Assembly (NCBI RefSeq): GCF_002007645.1
Contig: NZ_CP019791.1
Span: 4,146,593 to 4,210,592 of the forward strand
From: Anaerohalosphaera lusitana
GTDB taxonomy: Bacteria > Planctomycetota > Phycisphaerae > Sedimentisphaerales > Anaerohalosphaeraceae
Direction of reading: 5' to 3'
DNA: 64,000 bases
The notes under the pieces were generated by a model. The model made no database searches and had not been told where the DNA came from. It worked only from the letters and a program-made list of their open reading frames with translations. A program made the translations under genes and the position numbers. Positions 18,835-27,872 of the stretch are shown one piece after another (position 1 is the stretch's first letter; each line of letters begins with the position of its first letter).

Positions 18835-21198
18835 TCAGAACGACTGCTGTTCCGTCCTCGCGATTATCTCATTTTGCAGATCCCTGCCGAGATCCACAAA
18901 GTAATCACTGTAGCCGGCAACCCGCACGATCAGATCGCGGTACTCGTCCGGCTGCTTCTGTGCCTCCCGCAGAGTCTCCGAATCTACCACGTTAAACTGA
19001 ATGTGATGTCCGTCCAGCTTGAAGTACGCCCGCACCAGGTGACACAGCTTGTCCAGCCCCTCACCCTCGAGCACCTGCGGATTGAACTTCATATTCAACA
19101 GCGTCCCGCCCGTCCGCGAATGATCGATCCTCGCCGCCGACTTGACGACTCCCGTCGGCCCATGCGTATCTATACCCTGGCTCGGTGAAATGCCGTCGCT
19201 CAAAGGCACACCCGCCTTCCGCCCGCTAGGCAGTGCACCCGTAACCGACCCGAAGTAAATATGAGCAGTCGTCGGCAGCAGATTCACGCGATAATACCCG
19301 CCCTTCGTATTCCGTCTGCCGTCCAGCACATCGAAGTACGCCTCGAACAACTGCTCCGCGATCCCGTCCGCATACTCATCATCGTTACCATACTTCGGCG
19401 AAGCGTTCAGCAGCTTCTGCCGCACATCTTCTGCACCCTCGAAATCGCATTCAAGCAACCCGAGAATATCTTTCATCGACATCGCGCCGTCGTCATAGAC
19501 GTGCTTCTTCACTGCCGCCATCGAATCCGTCAGCGAACCGATCCCCACGCCCTGTATATACGTCACATTGTACCTCGGCCCGCCGTCATGATAATCCAGC
19601 CCACGTTCGATGCAGTCATCCACCAGCACCGACATGAACGGGCTCGGCATATAATTCGCGTAAAGACGCTCGATGACGTTATTCGCCCTGATCTTCAGAT
19701 CCACGAAATACCGCAACTGCCGCTTATACGCTTCCATCAACTGCTCGAACGATCCAAAGTTCTTCCCCTCGCCCGTCGCAAGGCCGACCTGCTCACCCGT
19801 CCGCGGATCGACACCATTGTTCAGGGTAAGCTCGAATATCTTCGGCCAGTTGCAGTACCCCGTCAACGTGCAGCTCTCCTTGCCGAACGCACTGATCGTC
19901 ACACACCCGCTCGGTCCGCCGCTCCTCGCGTCCGCCATGTTCTTGCCGTCGTGCAGCATCTCGCGGATGATCACATCCGTATTGAAAATGCTCGGCTGCC
20001 CCAGTCCGGTCTTGACTACTTCGCACGCACGCTTGAGAAAACGGTTCGGATTCTTCTTGCTGATCTGAATGCACGAGCTGGGCTGAACAAGCTGCATTTC
20101 CTTGACCACGTCCAGCACGATATAAGAAAGATCGTTCACCGCGTCCGCACCCGTCGCCGGATCCACCCCGCCGACATTGATCAAAGCAAAGTCCGTATAC
20201 GTCCCGCTCTGCTCTTCCGTGATCCCCACCTTCGGCGGCGCGGGCTGATTGTTGAACTTCACCCAGAAACAACCCAGCAGCTCTTTTGCACCCTCCTCGT
20301 CAAGCGTCCCTGCCGCAACCTGCTCCTTATAGAAAGGCCACAGGTGCTGATCGATCCTGCCCGGATTATACGAATCCCACGTGTTCAGCTCCGTAATAAC
20401 GCCCAGGTGCACGAACCAGTACGCTTGCAGCGCTTCGTGAAAATCACGCGGTGCATTCTCCGGCACCCATCGGCAAACCTCTGCGATCTTCTCCAGCTCC
20501 ATCTTGCGTTTTTCGTCAGTTTCTTTCGCCGCCAGCTTAACGGCCTCATCCGCGTACCGATTCGCAAAAGTGATCACCGCATCGATACAGACCGCCATCG
20601 CCTTGAGCTCTTCAGACTTGTCATACGCATCCGGATCATTCAAAAAATCCAGCCGTCCCAGGCTCTCACGAATATCCGCCTTGAACTCAGCCAGCCCCCG
20701 CTTGTAAATCTTATCGTCCAGTATCGCATGTCCCGGCGCACGCTGTTCCATAAATTCCGTAAACACCCCCGCCTCAAACGCCTTGTTCCATTCCTCCGTC
20801 ATTGCACCGAAGACCTTCTCGCGCATCGTCTTACCCCGCCAGAACGGGATCACCTTCTCCGCGTATACCTTCTTAACCTCCGCGCTCACTGCAAAAGGCG
20901 TCCGATCCCGCGACTCCAGCACCGCGAAATCATCCAGCGAATGACAGCAAAGCTCAGGATACGTCGGCGTCGCCTTCGGAGCCGGCCCGCGCTCGCCGAC
21001 TATCAGCTCACCGGGATTGATGCATACCGCCTTGTTCTCCATAAGATGCTTGAACGCAAGCGCCCTGCACATCGGCGCAGACACCTCCATCGCCTTGCCC
21101 TGCTTGTAAAAATCCGTGACCAGCTCGGCCCGCTCTGCCGTTATAAAGGGCTTGGTATTTACACTCTGCTCACGCAGCTTCCTGACTCTGTCGTTCAT
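18835..21198 (-). CDS. Glycyl radical enzyme, PFL2/dehydratase-like, with Cys-x-Thr active site
   Basis: An oxygen-sensitive radical enzyme of 787 residues from ATG 21198 (GAGGA upstream). The C-terminal radical site is RVAGYSDYF (Gly762). The thiyl loop is GGPSGCVTISAFGKES, with Cys432. In glycerol, propanediol and hydroxyproline dehydratases, choline lyase and isethionate lyase the residue two after this Cys is a catalytic Glu; here it is Thr434. The flanking sequence (SGCV..AFGKE....TGY.N..KI.E.TLNNG) most resembles the hydroxyproline dehydratase (HypD) type as I remember it. The activase gene is immediately upstream and there are no shell or transporter genes. The reaction is unknown; a plain C-x-E dehydratase call would be unsafe. 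Confidence 0.85.
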   Translation of the reverse strand: MNDRVRKLREQSVNTKPFITAERAELVTDFYKQGKAMEVSAPMCRALAFKHLMENKAVCINPGELIVGERGPAPKATPTYPELCCHSLDDFAVLESRDRTPFAVSAEVKKVYAEKVIPFWRGKTMREKVFGAMTEEWNKAFEAGVFTEFMEQRAPGHAILDDKIYKRGLAEFKADIRESLGRLDFLNDPDAYDKSEELKAMAVCIDAVITFANRYADEAVKLAAKETDEKRKMELEKIAEVCRWVPENAPRDFHEALQAYWFVHLGVITELNTWDSYNPGRIDQHLWPFYKEQVAAGTLDEEGAKELLGCFWVKFNNQPAPPKVGITEEQSGTYTDFALINVGGVDPATGADAVNDLSYIVLDVVKEMQLVQPSSCIQISKKNPNRFLKRACEVVKTGLGQPSIFNTDVIIREMLHDGKNMADARSGGPSGCVTISAFGKESCTLTGYCNWPKIFELTLNNGVDPRTGEQVGLATGEGKNFGSFEQLMEAYKRQLRYFVDLKIRANNVIERLYANYMPSPFMSVLVDDCIERGLDYHDGGPRYNVTYIQGVGIGSLTDSMAAVKKHVYDDGAMSMKDILGLLECDFEGAEDVRQKLLNASPKYGNDDEYADGIAEQLFEAYFDVLDGRRNTKGGYYRVNLLPTTAHIYFGSVTGALPSGRKAGVPLSDGISPSQGIDTHGPTGVVKSAARIDHSRTGGTLLNMKFNPQVLEGEGLDKLCHLVRAYFKLDGHHIQFNVVDSETLREAQKQPDEYRDLIVRVAGYSDYFVDLGRDLQNEIIARTEQQSF

Positions 21199-21260
21199 CC
21201 CGGCTTCCTCATAAATATAGGGCAACTATTAAATAGTAGTAGCTACTATCGCTATTATAT

Positions 21261-22151
21261 CTAGCCTCCGACTCTCGCATCAAGCCCAAAGGCGGCAAAA
21301 ACATCTAAAATCTTTGACATATCCTCATCCTGCGGCATCTCAAACCGCTCGATCCCGCCGCTATGCCCCAACCGACCGGCCTTTTCGACACCGCCCAGAT
21401 TGTAAGGCAGCACATCTACGCGTCTGACCGTCTTGAGCCCGCTGACGAACTCCGCCGTCCTCGCTACATTCTCCTCATCCGCATTAAAGCCCGGCACGAC
21501 CGGCACGCGCACATACATCTGCTTGCCTATCCCCGCCAGCATCTCGATATTCGCCAGTATCAGCTCGTTGCCCACCCCCGTAGAACTACGGTGCTTTCCG
21601 CTGTCCATATGTTTTATATCGCACAAAAACAGGTCCACATCTCCACTGATCGCCCGCAGCACTTCCGCATCAGCATAACAAGTAGTATCCACAGCCGTAT
21701 GAATATCCTGCCGCCGCAACTGCTCCAGGCATTCCGCAAGAAACTCCGCCTGCATCAACGGCTCACCGCCGGAAAACGTGGCCCCGCCCCCGCTCTCATC
21801 ATAAAAAATAATATCCTTCTCAACCTCCCGCACCACCTGCTCGACCGTCTTCTCCTCGCCGATCACCTCCCGGGCCCCGCTCGCACACGCCGTCACACAA
21901 CCCCCGCAGACCGAGCAAACTTCACCGTCAACACCCCTGCCCGGTTCAGCCGCACCTTTCTCACATGCCTGCACACACGCACCGCACCGCACGCACCTGC
22001 CCGAGCGAACACCGACCTCCGGCCGCAACCGCCAGCTCTCGGGATTATGACACCACACGCACCGCAGCGGACAGCCCTTCAAAAAAACCGTCGTCCGTAT
22101 CCCCGGCCCGTCATGGATCGCATACTTCTTTATGTCAAATACCACTCCCAC
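21261..22151 (-). CDS. Glycyl radical enzyme activase (radical SAM, ferredoxin-like insert)
   Basis: About 296 residues. It would use a [4Fe-4S] cluster and S-adenosylmethionine to abstract hydrogen from Gly762 of the downstream enzyme. The radical SAM motif is CPLRCVWC (Cys27, 31, 34 from the GTG start used). Two further CxxCxxCxxxC clusters follow (CVRCGACVQAC and CSVCGGCVTAC), typical of activases for non-PFL1 enzymes. FSGGEPLMQ is the GGE motif. The start is uncertain among TTG 22157, GTG 22151 and GTG 22145; GTG 22151 has AGG 7 nt upstream. It precedes the enzyme gene by 62 bp, so activation and catalysis are co-expressed. Confidence 0.9.
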   Translation of the reverse strand: MGVVFDIKKYAIHDGPGIRTTVFLKGCPLRCVWCHNPESWRLRPEVGVRSGRCVRCGACVQACEKGAAEPGRGVDGEVCSVCGGCVTACASGAREVIGEEKTVEQVVREVEKDIIFYDESGGGATFSGGEPLMQAEFLAECLEQLRRQDIHTAVDTTCYADAEVLRAISGDVDLFLCDIKHMDSGKHRSSTGVGNELILANIEMLAGIGKQMYVRVPVVPGFNADEENVARTAEFVSGLKTVRRVDVLPYNLGGVEKAGRLGHSGGIERFEMPQDEDMSKILDVFAAFGLDARVGG

Positions 22152-22313
22152 CAACAAACCTCACAAAACCACAGACACAACCTGCCTACTATCCCAAAAC
22201 AGGCATTTAAATATACTACTTCCAGCCCCGCCCCCGCAATCACAAAATAACAACAACCCGACCGGACCAAAACCGATTTCAATACTGCTGATGACTTCCA
22301 AATACCCGCGCAC

Positions 22314-22343
22314 AAAAAAAGCCGCCACCAAAAAAGCGACGGC
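22314..22343 (-). terminator. Rho-independent terminator of pseudopilin copy 2
   Basis: On the minus strand GCCGTCGC pairs with GGTGGCGGC using two G-U wobbles, followed by seven T residues. It lies 22 bp beyond the stop at 22366. Confidence 0.65.
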
Positions 22344-22365
22344 CATCTTAGCTTCTTTAAGCTGC

Positions 22366-23175
22366 CTATCTTTTGCGATCTATAGGCGTATCGTCAGTTC
22401 GCGTCACATCATGCTGGACATTCCAGCCCTTATTCCACGTTACGGACCATAACTCAGCCAATTTTATGTTTTCCGTATGGCCGTCGACAAATGCCATATC
22501 AACACTTCCATTGTGCCGGTCTGTAACACAACGTTGAATATGATTCCCTGGAGAACCTGTTGAGCCACCACCTGCATCGTAACCACCACCTCCAGTATCC
22601 AATTTATACGTCCCGGGAATTGTATCCGTATCCATGGGCCACAAATCAACCCAGATAGCATCTACAAAAAACGGAGTTTTTGATGCCTGCTTTACGGCAC
22701 TCAAGTTACCCCACATTCTTCCACGTTCGCCACCTACTATATACCCCATACTATCAGTATAGGTATACATCCAACCATTCATGCCGTAGCTGCCGAATTC
22801 AGGTTCTTCCCAGGTATCATCCAGCCACCACCACCATGCCTCTGTAGAAGAACCCCATCCATTTTTACCTGCCTCGGTATTACTTTCATTAATTTTGGTG
22901 GATGGGCAATATCGAATTTCATCCATATTCCCCACATAGGGCTCCAACTGTCTGAGAAAAAGCTGGTACGCTCGATATTCCATCAACTTACCGTTGTGCT
23001 CTTCTCCATATATACTGCAGGCAAGGGAAATGCTCCTTAAATTACTTTTGCAAACAAGATTTTTCGCCTTCTCCTTAACCATCCCCAGTGCCGGCATCAT
23101 GATCGCCAATAGCAATGCGATGATCGAAATGACCACCAGCAACTCGATAAGCGTAAACGCTTTACGTTTTTCCAT
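22366..23175 (-). CDS. Pseudopilin-like protein, type IV prepilin leader (copy 2)
   Basis: About 269 residues from ATG 23175 (leader MEKRKA, then FTLIELLVVISIIALLLAIM). The residue before the cut is Ala rather than the usual Gly, as in copy 4. An upstream in-frame start at 23250 would add 25 residues that are unlike a prepilin leader. The soluble part carries RYCPSTKINES and ends DRHNGSVDMAFVDGHTENI..AELW..TWNKGW, the same end pattern as the other copies. Probably exported through a type IV pilus or type II secretion route, with unknown role. Monocistronic, with its own terminator. Confidence 0.85.
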   Translation of the reverse strand: MEKRKAFTLIELLVVISIIALLLAIMMPALGMVKEKAKNLVCKSNLRSISLACSIYGEEHNGKLMEYRAYQLFLRQLEPYVGNMDEIRYCPSTKINESNTEAGKNGWGSSTEAWWWWLDDTWEEPEFGSYGMNGWMYTYTDSMGYIVGGERGRMWGNLSAVKQASKTPFFVDAIWVDLWPMDTDTIPGTYKLDTGGGGYDAGGGSTGSPGNHIQRCVTDRHNGSVDMAFVDGHTENIKLAELWSVTWNKGWNVQHDVTRTDDTPIDRKR

Positions 23176-23502
23176 GCTCACTGCTCTCCACAAAAAATTC
23201 ACACTTTCCCTTTGCACTCTCACGATCTTGCTGCTCTTCGCACCCCGCACTTCTCATTTTATGATTTTCACCAGCAAAATTCAACTCCCCCCCTCTTCTT
23301 CACTCAGCCGGGACAAAAGCGAATAAAAAACCGCTTTTGTGCACACACTCAAATACTCTACACTGCAATATGTTCACACTTACAGGTTTAGCGCAAAAAA
23401 CATAAAAATTACAAAAAAAGCCCGAGCAAGAGATTTCTCCCACGCCCGGGCATGTCGTTAAATTGCAAAAAACTAACATCTGTTTCTGAGCAGGCTTTGG
23501 TT
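23176..23502. other. 327-bp gene-free region upstream of pseudopilin copy 2
   Basis: Contains the AclA terminator (23413-23451) and the presumed promoter of the pseudopilin gene. No other structure recognised. Confidence 0.5.
23413..23451 (-). terminator. Rho-independent terminator of the ATP-citrate lyase operon
   Basis: On the minus strand GCCCGG pairs with TCGGGC, with an inner GAGA/TCTC stem, followed by TTTTTTTG. It lies about 50 bp after the aclA stop. Confidence 0.7.
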
Positions 23503-25578
23503 TTAATCGGCACTGCGCGTCAGCGTCACGCACTCCGAAACCGGTATCCGCATATCCATCGGCGAACCGAAATCCTGATGATCCAAATACTCAGCACCGG
23601 CACCGCCGACCCGACCCATTGCAAAAACCATGAACGCCACATCACAAACTCTTCGAACCGTGAGCCTTTTCTCCTTCAGTGCCGGCCACAAAACTCCCAG
23701 CACAACCGATGCAATAGCACCGTCCAGATTCACCGCCCACACGTTTCGCGATATGCCAATTTCCTTTAGACGATGCGCAAGCCGGTGATAGAAATCCAGG
23801 AAAACGTTGTACTTGCCGTTCTCATCGAGGCACTCGCTGACAATCCGCTCGCGCGGATCGTAGTTCACAGCATCGTTCCTGAACACCGGATGCCCCAGAC
23901 AAGGGATACGCTTGTAATCGATCCCAGCTTCCTTCGCAGCGGACCGCTCAGCCGCGAACCTGTCTGCCTCTGTCTTCACCAAAGCATCCAGATCGATCTT
24001 GTCATCCTTTGCAAACGGATCATCAACATCACTGTCCCGGAATATACCCAGCAGATACTCGACCGCCTTTCGGCCGTTACCGCCGTGCACATCACCGATG
24101 CAAGCCAGCGACGCGATCATCGCGGTATTCGGAGCGTTCCCCGCCGAAGTCGACAGCTTCGCACCCTGCGCCGAGATCGTACCCGGCCCATTCGTCAGCG
24201 ACGCCACAAAACACTTCTCCAGCAGCTCCGCCTCGAACTCACTCGGCTTGATACCAGTCCAGCCGAGCATCAAAGAAGAAACGAACGAACCCGCACGCAT
24301 TTCCTTCTCCACAGAATGGCCGTATATCCTCGTCACCTTACCATCATTGCTCGAAGCATGGCTGGCGTTTCTCATATCTCTCCTCGACGGATTCGCCCCC
24401 AGAGTCTCCTTCATCAACAGTTTCGCCTGCGATTTGTACGGCGCGGGTATCGTGCCCTTGTGCAGCACCAGCTTGCTTTTGAGCTTCTTGCCCGCACCCT
24501 TGTAATCCAGGAACCACGGATTCAGCGCCAACGGCTTGGAAGGCCTGAAATCCCGGTCGATCCCCAAAGCATCGCAAACCAGTCCCGCAGCAGCAGGCAG
24601 ATGATGCAGCGTCCTGACACGGATGCCCTTCTTCAAACAACCGATCAGCTTTTCATCCTTCTTGTACCGCTTCTCAGGATCGAATGCCTCCACGCCGAAA
24701 TAGTCATCGAACATCTGCTGTTTCGCCGTCGCACTCGTCCCCTTACCCTCGACCACCGCACCAGCATGGCCCAGCGCCAGATTGCTCCCCTGGAGAATAT
24801 CGCCCGTGATATACGGTATGATCGGCTTGCCGTAATCCTGGCTGAGCAGCATCTCGATCGCTTCCTGCTCGTACAGTCCGCCCGGCTCGATATACAGCAC
24901 GATCACCTTCGTCCGCTCATCATCCTTCGCCAGCTCCAGCAGATCCTTCAGCGACGTCAGTATCAAAGCATCCTTACCCGTGCTCACACCATATGAGGTC
25001 CCAACACCCGCACTCTGCAGATAGGACGCCATCGTGTTCACCATATTACCGCTGTTCGAGATCACCGTCGCGCTGCCCTTGACGAAACTCTCGAACGGAT
25101 TATCCGCACCGACCGCACCCACGCGGACCTTGTCATGCACATTGATCATCCCAAGTGAATTACAGCCGACCACATCGATATCCGCCTGGCTGCACATCTT
25201 CGCTATCTTCGCCGTCACCTCGATCGAAACATGCTCGGTAATGATAAAGATCGTCTCGACACTACCCGCCCCGTGCTCCACGATCTCCTTGACCTCCCCG
25301 TACACAGCCACAGGCGGCGAATATACAACCACCTTGTTCGGCTGCTTATCATCGGGCAGCGTCTTCAACAGTTCCTGTATCGTCGGATAAACTTCGATCG
25401 GATCCCTGCCAGGTACTTCGATCTTCTGGGCCTCCTTACCAAGCGCCCAGCCGCCCACGATATTGCCGCAAAGCTTATGCGAATTAATGCTCACCGACAT
25501 AGCCTCTCGGCCCGTTATATTCGAAACCGCAACGCGGTCACCTGCTTTAAGCAGTTCGTTCAGTTTTGCAGCTCTCAT
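23503..25578 (-). CDS. aclA: ATP-citrate lyase large subunit (AclA type)
   Basis: With AclB it cleaves citrate plus CoA and ATP to acetyl-CoA, oxaloacetate and ADP. The 691-residue protein joins a succinyl-CoA-synthetase-alpha-like part (CoA-binding SNITGREAM; SNSGNMVNTMASYL; phospho-His271 in LALGHAGAVVEGKG) to a C-terminal citrate-synthase-like domain (NGPGTISAQGAKLSTSAGN, PCLGHPVFRNDAVNYDPRE). That domain separates it from plain succinyl-CoA synthetase and from two-step citryl-CoA synthetase. Its ATG overlaps the aclB stop (ATGA), with a GGGAGG ribosome site 6 nt upstream, so translation is probably coupled. The enzyme is the hallmark of the reductive TCA cycle but could also supply acetyl-CoA from citrate in a heterotroph. 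Confidence 0.9.
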   Translation of the reverse strand: MRAAKLNELLKAGDRVAVSNITGREAMSVSINSHKLCGNIVGGWALGKEAQKIEVPGRDPIEVYPTIQELLKTLPDDKQPNKVVVYSPPVAVYGEVKEIVEHGAGSVETIFIITEHVSIEVTAKIAKMCSQADIDVVGCNSLGMINVHDKVRVGAVGADNPFESFVKGSATVISNSGNMVNTMASYLQSAGVGTSYGVSTGKDALILTSLKDLLELAKDDERTKVIVLYIEPGGLYEQEAIEMLLSQDYGKPIIPYITGDILQGSNLALGHAGAVVEGKGTSATAKQQMFDDYFGVEAFDPEKRYKKDEKLIGCLKKGIRVRTLHHLPAAAGLVCDALGIDRDFRPSKPLALNPWFLDYKGAGKKLKSKLVLHKGTIPAPYKSQAKLLMKETLGANPSRRDMRNASHASSNDGKVTRIYGHSVEKEMRAGSFVSSLMLGWTGIKPSEFEAELLEKCFVASLTNGPGTISAQGAKLSTSAGNAPNTAMIASLACIGDVHGGNGRKAVEYLLGIFRDSDVDDPFAKDDKIDLDALVKTEADRFAAERSAAKEAGIDYKRIPCLGHPVFRNDAVNYDPRERIVSECLDENGKYNVFLDFYHRLAHRLKEIGISRNVWAVNLDGAIASVVLGVLWPALKEKRLTVRRVCDVAFMVFAMGRVGGAGAEYLDHQDFGSPMDMRIPVSECVTLTRSAD

Positions 25579-26819
25579 TTCGAACCTCCCACCATTACTT
25601 CACCCCAGTTGTTCGCAAGCTTCGCAGCATACTCAGCCACCTGTGTCACCGGCGTGTCCGGACCGAACATCACGTAAGGCATGCCCAGAGTATCCAGCGT
25701 ATCCTTCAATGTCAGCAAGCCCTGCAGCAGCCTCGGACCACCACGCCCAACGACGACCGGAATATTGATCGGACCATGCTCATCAACATAATTCTGCAAT
25801 GCATCCGCGATCGCCTTGAACGTCACATCGATCAGCGTATTGTTCGCCTTGCCCCCCAGTATCAAAAGCATTCCCGCCTTGCCAAGATTATGCTCGAAAC
25901 AAAGCTTCGCCGTTCCGTACATCCGCTCGTAAGGAGGATTGCCCCCGAAGTCCGAAAGGAATATCGGGTCCCCGCCGTTCTGCATCAGCGTCTCGGTAAT
26001 GATCGTAGACGCCCCGCCGCCAAACAGCAAAGGCAGTATCGTCTTTCCCCCAAGCTCCGAAACATGAGCCTGCCCGCGATGGCTCGATGCGTTCCACGCA
26101 GCCATCTCTTCCTCGAACAGCGTCGCGTTCGCCGGATACTCGGGCAGATCGAACCCGATGTTCTTGAACTTAAAGTTAGACTCGTCAAATATCGCCTTGA
26201 AATCGCACGCATAGGGTTTTCCCGCCGGCGTGATACGCCACGGATTCACCTCGCACATCCGCATGCCCGTGGAAATGAACATATCCCACAGATCCACAAG
26301 GCTCCGCGACAGCGGGCTGATAACCTTCCGCGGACAGCCAAGCTGCTCCAGCACCTCACTCGCCTGGTAAGCACCCAGCCCCTTGTAAATATCCAGCGGC
26401 AGCGTAACCTTCTTCTCCTCGCCGATCTCCTCGACATCCATCCCGCCGTCAAGCGAGATAGTTATCGAGGGCCCCAGGTACCGCGAGTCGTAAGTGATCG
26501 CCGAATAAACTTCCATCTCGCTCGGAATGAACTCGACCATATACGACGTCCTTGGCAACTGGCCCTGCACCTCTGTACCCTGAATGATCTTCAGCTCGCG
26601 CTGCGCATCGACATAGTCATTGACCTGTCTCAAAACGCCCGCCTTGCCCCGCTTACCCGCCAGGACATCGGGCTTGACTATCGCCTTGCCGCCCCACTTC
26701 TTCAAGAGCTCGCGTACTTTCGTCTGTCCGGACTCCGCCGTCACATACTCCGGCACCGGCAGCTTGAACCGCCCAGCCAGATGCTCCAGAAAAGTCAACT
26801 CAGTGATCTGCGCCGCCAT
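25575..26819 (-). CDS. aclB: ATP-citrate lyase small subunit (AclB type, ATP-grasp)
   Basis: A 414-residue ATP-grasp subunit corresponding to the succinyl-CoA-synthetase-beta-like part of ATP-citrate lyase, which phosphorylates the partner histidine. Visible features are AIVKPDVLAGKRGKAG (ATP-grasp lysine/glycine loop), CEVNPWRITPAGKPYACDFKA (metal-binding), and a C-terminal flavodoxin-like part with LPLLFGGGAST, DFGGNPPYERMYG and VVVGRGGPRLLQG. Size and order (aclB before aclA) match the green sulfur bacterial arrangement. It begins 1 bp after the gntR-type gene's stop codon and overlaps aclA, so the three genes form one tight operon. Confidence 0.9.
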   Translation of the reverse strand: MAAQITELTFLEHLAGRFKLPVPEYVTAESGQTKVRELLKKWGGKAIVKPDVLAGKRGKAGVLRQVNDYVDAQRELKIIQGTEVQGQLPRTSYMVEFIPSEMEVYSAITYDSRYLGPSITISLDGGMDVEEIGEEKKVTLPLDIYKGLGAYQASEVLEQLGCPRKVISPLSRSLVDLWDMFISTGMRMCEVNPWRITPAGKPYACDFKAIFDESNFKFKNIGFDLPEYPANATLFEEEMAAWNASSHRGQAHVSELGGKTILPLLFGGGASTIITETLMQNGGDPIFLSDFGGNPPYERMYGTAKLCFEHNLGKAGMLLILGGKANNTLIDVTFKAIADALQNYVDEHGPINIPVVVGRGGPRLLQGLLTLKDTLDTLGMPYVMFGPDTPVTQVAEYAAKLANNWGEVMVGGSK

Positions 26820-26820
26820 A

Positions 26821-27831
26821 CTAATCTCCCTTTAAGTCTTCACCATTGTCGCCATGCTGCCGCAATTCGAGAAGCGCAACACGTATACTGTTTATTGATG
26901 TCTTGTCCGGTGCGAAAAGAAACTCCACCACCGGCTTGTCCTTTGAAAACTTTTTGACCTCGTCCTTCCGCGATGGCGACACAAGCAGAGAATCCATGCG
27001 ATCCACAAAATTCCGCAACGGCTCACCACCCTCGGGCCTGTGATACACCTCCATCATGTCTTCCTTCAGCTCCATATCTTCCAGCGTCCGGAACATCTCA
27101 TCCAGAAACTGCTTCGAGCCCGCGACCACACCAAGCGTATGACTGCGCGGTATCCTCGCGATCTGAACGATCGTCGACATTTCCGGCTGAAGATGGATCC
27201 CCACGATAGGCGGACCCTTGTCCGGTAGAAGATTCTCCAGCTCTTCCTTGTGATAGAACGACGTCACCACGCATTCCGCATCTTTCAGCTCCGCCATCAC
27301 ATCCTTGTTCTTGCTGCGAATATCCCGAAGCAGCAACGGCACAACCGAAACCCCCGGATCGCTCAGCAGATGCTCGGAAAAATAAAGAAGCTGCTCGCGG
27401 TTGCACTCCACGAAGATCAGCTTTAGATGGCCGAATTTCTCCTCCTTGTCCTTGAGGAAATGCTCAACGCATTCACGATAATCCTGAAGCGTAAACCCCA
27501 TCGCCAGCGATTCCTCCACCGAATGCCGGATCGTCCGCTCAAGTAGTTCACGCCTGCTGTGATCCTCAACCTCTGTAACGCCCCGTAATACTACTGTGCC
27601 CTTGCCGACGTAACTGGCAACGATACCCTCACGCTCCAGCTCCGCATAAGCCATGCTCACGGTGTTCCTGCTTACCCCCAGCCTGCTCGCAAGATCACGT
27701 TGCGGAGGCAGAACCAGCCGTTTAGTGTCCGGCGATCGCGAAATAGCCTCACATATCGCATCCTTGATCTGCGTATAAAGTGCTACACCCCGCTTACGTT
27801 CGATCGATATCTGAATTTCTTCTGCAGCCAT
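26821..27831 (-). CDS. GntR-family regulator of the ATP-citrate lyase operon
   Basis: A 336-residue regulator from ATG 27831 (GGAG 10 nt upstream). Residues about 20-85 are a GntR winged helix: LYTQIKDAICEAI, PPQRDLASRLGVSRNTVSMA, then the wing GIVASYVGKGTVVLRG. The C-terminal 230 residues (LKLIFVECNREQLLYFSEHL ... VVTSFYHKEELENLL ... HTLGVVAGSKQFLDEMF) form an alpha/beta domain I do not recognise as UTRA or FadR type; it is presumably the ligand sensor. As first gene of the operon, with a perfect inverted repeat 20 bp before its start, it probably controls its own expression and aclBA in response to a central metabolite (inference). Confidence 0.85.
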   Translation of the reverse strand: MAAEEIQISIERKRGVALYTQIKDAICEAISRSPDTKRLVLPPQRDLASRLGVSRNTVSMAYAELEREGIVASYVGKGTVVLRGVTEVEDHSRRELLERTIRHSVEESLAMGFTLQDYRECVEHFLKDKEEKFGHLKLIFVECNREQLLYFSEHLLSDPGVSVVPLLLRDIRSKNKDVMAELKDAECVVTSFYHKEELENLLPDKGPPIVGIHLQPEMSTIVQIARIPRSHTLGVVAGSKQFLDEMFRTLEDMELKEDMMEVYHRPEGGEPLRNFVDRMDSLLVSPSRKDEVKKFSKDKPVVEFLFAPDKTSINSIRVALLELRQHGDNGEDLKGD

Positions 27832-27850
27832 TCTGATGTCTCCAAAAACT

Positions 27851-27872
27851 TTGGCCTGATATTTCAGGCCAA
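27851..27872 (-). promoter_or_regulatory. Perfect inverted repeat; candidate operator of the gntR-aclBA operon
   Basis: TTGGCCTGA (27851-27859) and TCAGGCCAA (27864-27872) are exact reverse complements around TATT. The site is 20 bp upstream of the regulator's ATG, where it could block transcription or act as a leader hairpin. The size and symmetry suit a dimeric GntR protein. Confidence 0.55.

Noticed and set aside
21230-21245. TAGTAGCTACTA palindrome between activase and glycyl radical enzyme genes
   Set aside because: Short, in AT-rich simple sequence. Not enough to call an operator.
19261-21264. 667-codon plus-strand open frame opposite the glycyl radical enzyme
   Set aside because: No recognisable motif; it mirrors a well-supported gene.
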